Origin: an uncultured Bacteroidales bacterium
GTDB lineage: Bacteria > Bacteroidota > Bacteroidia > Bacteroidales > F082
DNA: 64,000 bases
Direction of reading: 5' to 3'
Assembly: GCA_900318465.1 (NCBI GenBank)
Contig: ONKQ01000003.1
Coordinates: 1 to 64,000, forward strand
Shown here: piece after piece, positions 59,735 through 64,000 of the stretch
How the letters are laid out: the number at the start of each line of letters is the position of its first letter
Position numbering within the stretch: position 1 is the first letter of the stretch
Translations under genes and position numbers: made by a program
The notes under the pieces: model-generated
What the model was told of the DNA's origin: nothing
The model's database searches: none
Seen by the model: the letters and a program-made list of their open reading frames with translations, nothing else

Positions 59735-59758
59735 AAAGTACTTTGCGCTGCAAAGTTA
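59735..59758 (-). promoter_or_regulatory. Promoter of the membrane protein-regulator unit with palindromic operator
   Basis: AAAGTACTTTGCGCTGCAAAG (59735-59755) shares 16 of 21 positions with the creD site. -7 element TAACTTTG at 59751-59758 on the minus strand. Confidence 0.7.
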
Positions 59759-59800
59759 CAACTATTTTCTTACATGGCAATTTTTTTTGTGCAGTTTCCG

Positions 59801-59808
59801 TATTTTTG
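59801..59808 (+). promoter_or_regulatory. -7 element of gltX
   Basis: TATTTTTG, 20 bp before the gltX ATG; divergent from the regulator promoter 43 bp away. Confidence 0.6.
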
Positions 59809-59828
59809 CAGCCTAAAATCAAATCAAG

Positions 59829-61346
59829 ATGAAAGAAGTAAGAGTAAGATTTGCCCCCAGCCCGACGGGTCCTTTGCACATAGGGGGCGTGAGAACGGCG
59901 TTATATAACTATCTGTTTGCCAAGAAGAACGGCGGCAAAATGATTCTCCGTATCGAGGACACCGACCAAACGCGCTTTGTGTCGGGTGCCGAACAATATA
60001 TTGTTGAATCGCTCGACTGGTGTGGCATCAAGTTCGACGAGAGCGACTATGTGGGCGGCGATTTCGGCCCTTACAAGCAGAGCAACCGCAAGCACCTTTA
60101 TAAACAATACAGCGACGAGTTGCTGGCCAAAGGTTGCGCTTATATCGCTTTTGATACCGCTGAAGAACTTGACAAATACCGCAAGGAGGCCGAAGCCAAC
60201 AAGCAGACCTTCATCTACAACTGCCAAAGCCGCAAACACCTCCGCAACAGCTTGACAATGAGCAAGGAAGAAGTCGACAAACTGATGGCCGACGGAGTGC
60301 CTTACACGGTGCGTTTCATGATTCCCGAAGACCGCGAAATCGTTATGCACGACCTCATTCGTGGCGAAGTGAAGGTGCAGACCAACACCTTGGACGACAA
60401 GGTTTTGTTCAAATCGGACGGGATGCCGACCTACCATTTGGCCAACATCGTCGACGACCACCTGATGCAAATCAGTCACGTCATCCGTGGCGAGGAGTGG
60501 TTGCCTTCGATGCCGCTTCACGTCATGCTTTACGAGGCTTTTGGCTGGGAGGCACCGCAGTTTGCCCACCTGCCGTTGTTGCTCAAACCTGATGGCAACG
60601 GCAAACTCAGCAAGCGCGACGGCGACCGCCTCGGTTTCCCCGTGTTCCCCATGTATTGGGTCGACCCGAAGACCGGCGAGACGGCAATGGGCTACAAGCA
60701 GTCGGGCTACTATCCCGAGGCATTCATTAATATGTTGGCTTTGTTGGGTTGGAACCCTGGCACCGAACAGGAAATCTTCACTATGGACGAACTGATCCAG
60801 ACCTTCTCGTTGGAGCGTTGCAGCAAGAGCGGTGCCAAGTTCAACGTGGAAAAAACAAAATGGTTCAACCACGAATGGCTTATGCGCAAGTCAAATGAGG
60901 AAGTCGGCAAGGACTATCAGGCTTGGTTGAAAGCCGAAAAGAACATCGACACCCCGCTTGACTTTGCCGTGAAAGTCGCTGGTTTGGTGAAAGATAGAGT
61001 CAACTTCGTGAAGGAGATATGGGATCAGAGCTTTTTCTTCTTTGAGGCACCAACCGAATACGACCCCGTGACGGTGAAGAAACGTTGGAAAGAGAATTCC
61101 GCCGAGACCATGCTCAAGGCAAAGGAAGTCATCAGCGGCATCGAGCCTTTTACTTTGGCCAATATCGACGAAACCCTGAACAATTGGATTTCTACCAACG
61201 AGCTGAATACAGGTCTGGTAATGAACGGTTTGCGTTTGATGGTGGTTGGTGCTGGCAAAGGCCCGCATATTGGCGAAATCCTTGAACTTTTGGGCAAGGA
61301 AGAAATCCTCAAGCGCATCGACGCAGGTGTGAAGGCTTTGGGATAA
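59829..61346 (+). CDS. gltX: Glutamyl-tRNA synthetase
   Basis: 505 residues. Class I synthetase: HIGH-type motif in [21 protein letters not shown] (HIGG), [10 protein letters not shown], and KMSKS-type motif [12 protein letters not shown]. The C-terminal anticodon-binding part is complete ([39 protein letters not shown]). Charges tRNA-Glu, and possibly tRNA-Gln indirectly if an amidotransferase is present. The only plus-strand gene in the right-hand 25 kb, convergent with tadA (6-bp gap). Confidence 0.98.
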   Translation: MKEVRVRFAPSPTGPLHIGGVRTALYNYLFAKKNGGKMILRIEDTDQTRFVSGAEQYIVESLDWCGIKFDESDYVGGDFGPYKQSNRKHLYKQYSDELLAKGCAYIAFDTAEELDKYRKEAEANKQTFIYNCQSRKHLRNSLTMSKEEVDKLMADGVPYTVRFMIPEDREIVMHDLIRGEVKVQTNTLDDKVLFKSDGMPTYHLANIVDDHLMQISHVIRGEEWLPSMPLHVMLYEAFGWEAPQFAHLPLLLKPDGNGKLSKRDGDRLGFPVFPMYWVDPKTGETAMGYKQSGYYPEAFINMLALLGWNPGTEQEIFTMDELIQTFSLERCSKSGAKFNVEKTKWFNHEWLMRKSNEEVGKDYQAWLKAEKNIDTPLDFAVKVAGLVKDRVNFVKEIWDQSFFFFEAPTEYDPVTVKKRWKENSAETMLKAKEVISGIEPFTLANIDETLNNWISTNELNTGLVMNGLRLMVVGAGKGPHIGEILELLGKEEILKRIDAGVKALG

Positions 61347-61352
61347 TTCAGT

Positions 61353-61796
61353 TTATCGCTTTTTCTTGAAAAACTCCGTCAGCAGGGCGAGACATTCGTC
61401 GTGCATCACATCCTTTGCAGTTTTGGTCTTGGGATGTAGCATATTGCCAAAACGCGAGAACCCATTTTTAGGATCATCTGCGGCCCATACGATTTTACCA
61501 ATATGGGCATGACACAAGGCTCCGGCGCACATGGGGCAAGGCTGCAAGGTGACGTATAGCGTACATTCGTCCAAATATTTGGCGCCCAAGGCGTTGGCTG
61601 CTGCTGTGATGGCGAGCATCTCGGCGTGGGCAGTCACGTCGTTGAGGGTCTCGGTCTGGTTGTGGGCTCGTGCGATAATCTTGTTGTTGCAAACAACCAC
61701 CGCCCCGATGGGGATCTCGTCGGCTTCGAGAGCCATTTCAGCCTCTTGGTAGGCTTGCTTCATGTAGTATTCGTCGGAAAAAACGCTTAATGTCAT
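61353..61796 (-). CDS. tadA: tRNA-specific adenosine deaminase
   Basis: 147 residues. Deaminates A34 to inosine in tRNA-Arg(ACG). Zn and catalytic motifs TAHAEMLAI (HAE) and LQPCPMCAGALCHAHIGKIVW (PCxxC). ADDPKNGFSRFGNMLHP follows as in TadA. Other nucleoside deaminases share the core, but length and IPIGAVVVCNNKIIARAHN fit TadA best. Four bp downstream of a RhuM-type gene. Confidence 0.92.
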   Translation of the reverse strand: MTLSVFSDEYYMKQAYQEAEMALEADEIPIGAVVVCNNKIIARAHNQTETLNDVTAHAEMLAITAAANALGAKYLDECTLYVTLQPCPMCAGALCHAHIGKIVWAADDPKNGFSRFGNMLHPKTKTAKDVMHDECLALLTEFFKKKR

Positions 61797-61800
61797 GGTT

Positions 61801-62658
61801 TTACATTTTGGATAGGAGTTGGCTCGAAGTGATTTCCATTTTGCTGAAGGCGAACCATTTTTTGCCCAAGTCTTTCATTGATGCGCCGATGTGATAAACG
61901 GTTTCGTCAATCATCAGGAAGCGGTCGTGGGAATTGGCAAAATCAAAGACCTCAATCGGTTCATATTGTGCATTATGCAGGTTAATGTCGTTTTGCAAAG
62001 TGAGGCTTATCTGTCGTGTGTAAACCGTGGCTTTTACACCCGCAGAACGCTTGTCAAGCAATTTCAATACAGTGTCGTCTATAAAATTATCAATCAATAC
62101 AATGTTGTTTTTTGCGGAGCGAATCAAATCACTGACAAAAACATGGGCATCAAACACTTGACCTTCAAAGAAGATGCCTTCGATGGGTGGGAGCGAGGTG
62201 CGGACAAAAAAGTCTATCTTTTCGGAATGTTCAGCCAATAAAGTTTGCTGGTTTTCTAATTGGCTTTCAATTTTCAAAAGTCGTTGGTTTAAGGCATAAC
62301 CTTTTAGTAAATAGTCTTTTAGGACTTTGTTTGCCCATTGGCGGAATTGAGTGCCGCGTTGCGATTTGACGCGATAGCCTACCGATATGATAACATCAAG
62401 ATTGTAATATTTTTGGTTACGCTTGATGATTCGATTACCTTCTTGTTGAACAGTCAAGTATTCCTTGACAGTTGAAACTGGAGAAAGTTCTTCTTCTTTG
62501 AAAATATTATTGATATGGAGGCTGACATTTTGTTTGGTAGTTTCAAAGAGCAATGTCATTTGTTGTTGTGTAAGCCACACGGTTTCTTCTTCTAAACGCA
62601 CCTCCAATTGCACGTTTTCATTAGGCTGATACAATATGATTTCGCCAGTTTGCTGCAT
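61801..62658 (-). CDS. RhuM-type DNA-binding protein fused to a PLD-like domain
   Basis: 285 residues. The N-terminal ~125 residues match the RhuM family: VWLTQQQMTLLFETTKQNVSLHINNIF, then YYNLDVIISVGYRVKSQRGTQFRQWANKVLKDYLLKG-type sequence, associated with phage and restriction loci. A short coiled coil (KIESQLENQQTLLAEHSEKI) leads to a C-terminal PLD-like domain: NNIVLIDNFIDDTVLKLLD and SHDRFLMIDETVYHIGASMKDLGKKWF. The HKD-type motif reads H244-x-R246-x4-D251, Arg replacing Lys, so catalysis is uncertain. Same-strand neighbours tadA (4 bp) and an omega-amidase (6 bp) are housekeeping. Possible defence or regulatory role. Confidence 0.82.
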   Translation of the reverse strand: MQQTGEIILYQPNENVQLEVRLEEETVWLTQQQMTLLFETTKQNVSLHINNIFKEEELSPVSTVKEYLTVQQEGNRIIKRNQKYYNLDVIISVGYRVKSQRGTQFRQWANKVLKDYLLKGYALNQRLLKIESQLENQQTLLAEHSEKIDFFVRTSLPPIEGIFFEGQVFDAHVFVSDLIRSAKNNIVLIDNFIDDTVLKLLDKRSAGVKATVYTRQISLTLQNDINLHNAQYEPIEVFDFANSHDRFLMIDETVYHIGASMKDLGKKWFAFSKMEITSSQLLSKM

Positions 62659-62664
62659 GTTATA

Positions 62665-63459
62665 TCATATTTTGATTTCAAAGTTATCCCAATCCGGTCC
62701 CAAGGGGAATTTCTGCCGGAAACGTTCCAGTTTTTCACCATTCAAAGTGCAATGCAGCACGGCTTCTTGGTAAGGCTCGGCTTTAGAGATGACCTCGCCA
62801 CGAGAATTAATCACTTGAGATTCACCGCTATAATGCAAGTCGTTGGCATCCTTGCCGACGCGGTTCACGCCAATCCAATAAGCTTGGTTCTCGATGGCGC
62901 GGGCCACAAGGAGGGTGTTCCAAACCACCATGCGCGAGTCGGGGAAATTGGCCAAATAAAAGGCCAAGTCATATTCATATTGCCCGTTTTGGTAGCGGTT
63001 TCTTGCCCAAACTGGGAAGCGGAGGTCATAACAAACCATCGGCTTGATGCGCCAGCCTTTCAATTCCACAATCAGTTGACGGTCACCGCGTTCTACTAAT
63101 TTGTCCTCGCCACCCATCGTGAAGGTGTGGCGTTTGAAATAGAGTTCATTACTCCCGTCGGGACGCATCCAGACTAAGCTGTTATAATAATGCCCGTCCT
63201 TTTCCAACGGGAAAGTGGTAGCAATGACGGCGTTTTTCGTTTTGGCTTGATTTTTAAGCCATTGCATCGTCGGGCCGTCTTCGGTTTCGGCGAAGACCTT
63301 CGGGTCAACAGGGAAGGCCGTGGTGAAGGTTTCTGGCAGGAGAATCAAATCGGTATTAGGTTGCACTTGTTCCAGCAATTCACTGAAATGTTGCAAGTTG
63401 GCTTCTTTATCCTCCCATCTGAGGTCGGCTTGGATGTAAGCGATGTTTAAATTGTTCAT
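62665..63459 (-). CDS. Omega-amidase / nitrilase superfamily hydrolase (YafV type)
   Basis: 264 residues. Carbon-nitrogen hydrolase with the Glu-Lys-Cys triad: LILLPETFTTAF, YFKRHTFTMGGE and KPMVCYDLRFPVWARN. WNTLLVARAIENQAYWIGVNRVG is characteristic of YafV/Nit2-like omega-amidases that hydrolyse alpha-ketoglutaramate in methionine salvage and related transaminations. Full length. Overlaps the end of the GH78 gene upstream by 4 bp. Confidence 0.92.
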   Translation of the reverse strand: MNNLNIAYIQADLRWEDKEANLQHFSELLEQVQPNTDLILLPETFTTAFPVDPKVFAETEDGPTMQWLKNQAKTKNAVIATTFPLEKDGHYYNSLVWMRPDGSNELYFKRHTFTMGGEDKLVERGDRQLIVELKGWRIKPMVCYDLRFPVWARNRYQNGQYEYDLAFYLANFPDSRMVVWNTLLVARAIENQAYWIGVNRVGKDANDLHYSGESQVINSRGEVISKAEPYQEAVLHCTLNGEKLERFRQKFPLGPDWDNFEIKI

Positions 63460-64000
63460 AATGTGGAGATTAAATGATATTTTCCGCTACCGAAAGTTTT
63501 AACTTCGTAGCCGTTTTCGGTGGGCAGACAGACCTCTGCCGTGGTGTTGGCAGGGATGGTGAAATCCCATTCAAATCGGTTGCCTTCGCGTTTCCAGTTG
63601 CTTTCTATGCGACCCGAAACGGAGTTGTAGGCGCAATTCACAACGTCCAGTCCCTCAATGGGATAGGGCTTGAGTTGGATTTTGCTGTAGCCAGGCTCAA
63701 GGGCGCGGATGCCGCCGAGGTATTCATATTCCCAAAGGATGAGGTCGCCGAGGAGCATCACATGGTTGCCTGAGTTCATGGCGGGGTCGGCGGTGTTGCC
63801 GTTCCAAAGTTCCCAAATTGTGGTGGCTCCATTGCGGTACATATAGCCCCAACTCGGATAAGTGTCGTTTGAGGCAATCTTGAGGGCAAGGTCGCCGCGT
63901 CCGTATTCCGTCAGGCAACGCATCAGTTGTTGTATGCCGACTACGCCCGTCGAGACATGGCCGCCACATTCGTTCATGGTCTTGTCGACGATGCTCTCCA
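63456..64000 (-). CDS. GH78 alpha-L-rhamnosidase, C-terminal part (gene continues past the window)
   Basis: About 181 residues; the frame is open to the window end (ESIVDKTMNECGGH continues upstream of the first Met). The catalytic (alpha/alpha)6-barrel end is recognised by HVSTGVVGIQQLMRCLTEYG, YPSWGYMYRNGATTIWELW and MNSGNHVMLLGDLILWEYEYLGGI, followed by the small beta-sandwich C domain (IQLKPYPIEGLDVVNCAY ... TAEVCLPTENG). Releases rhamnose from plant or bacterial glycans; the signal peptide, if any, is outside the window. Confidence 0.92.
   Translation of the reverse strand, partial: ESIVDKTMNECGGHVSTGVVGIQQLMRCLTEYGRGDLALKIASNDTYPSWGYMYRNGATTIWELWNGNTADPAMNSGNHVMLLGDLILWEYEYLGGIRALEPGYSKIQLKPYPIEGLDVVNCAYNSVSGRIESNWKREGNRFEWDFTIPANTTAEVCLPTENGYEVKTFGSGKYHLISTL

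Noticed and set aside
59901..60872. 323-codon open frame antisense to gltX
   Set aside because: Lies wholly inside gltX, composition typical of an antisense shadow (Val/His/Leu/Phe rich), no start context or domain.

Overview
The window looks like a chromosomal segment of a Bacteroidales (Bacteroidetes) bacterium. Three secreted proteins end in type IX secretion (T9SS) sorting domains. Most 5' regions carry the Bacteroidetes -7 promoter element TAnnTTTG, and start codons mostly lack Shine-Dalgarno sites. Families typical of the phylum are present: DUF4175 next to YbeY and MnmG, an EF-G paralogue, DUF4143 ATPases, DUF3791 and FucP. I see nothing that fixes a genus.

Region by region. (1) 1-2.8 kb is an accessory patch: an IS256-type element that has cut off the end of a small gene, a DUF3791 fusion protein, and a RelE/ParE-type toxin-antitoxin pair. 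(2) 2.8-9.9 kb holds holB and then a fucose locus: gmd and wcaG make GDP-L-fucose de novo, followed by an unusual nucleotidyltransferase-GHMP kinase fusion, a fucose permease and a mutarotase. A four-helix-bundle cassette with inverted repeat ends has landed inside this operon. (3) 9.9-20.5 kb is a surface-polysaccharide locus (FlaA1-type dehydratase, manC, GT2, acetyltransferase, priming sugar transferase, GT-C-like membrane protein), with a large FAD/Fe-S oxidoreductase and a lipoprotein inside it. (4) 20.6-29.5 kb has tRNA-Asn, a PfkB kinase, an EF-G paralogue lacking the catalytic histidine, a TPR/HTH regulator and two T9SS cargo proteins. (5) 29.6-39.9 kb is accessory: an AbiE pair with a truncated toxin abutting lutB, rpiB, a MORN-like repeat protein, an LD-carboxypeptidase, a third T9SS protein, and an antitoxin - PIN RNase - Card1-like CARF nuclease cluster. 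(6) 40-64 kb is mostly minus-strand housekeeping: pgk, lipid kinase, proS, DUF4143 ATPase, a large histidine kinase, a methyltransferase, mnmG, ybeY, DUF4175, argF and a creD cluster; gltX is on the plus strand. The window ends with tadA, a RhuM-PLD fusion, an omega-amidase and the end of a GH78 rhamnosidase.

The most notable points are: a CARF-domain nuclease sitting 16 bp behind a PIN toxin-antitoxin pair with no CRISPR in sight; several families of short palindromic repeats, two of which have entered reading frames (manC and the NT-GHMP kinase); a possible alternative GDP-fucose salvage enzyme; the EF-G paralogue with Phe at the catalytic His position; and an operator motif shared by two promoters in the creD cluster. 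Genes are mostly on the plus strand up to about 37 kb and mostly on the minus strand after it.
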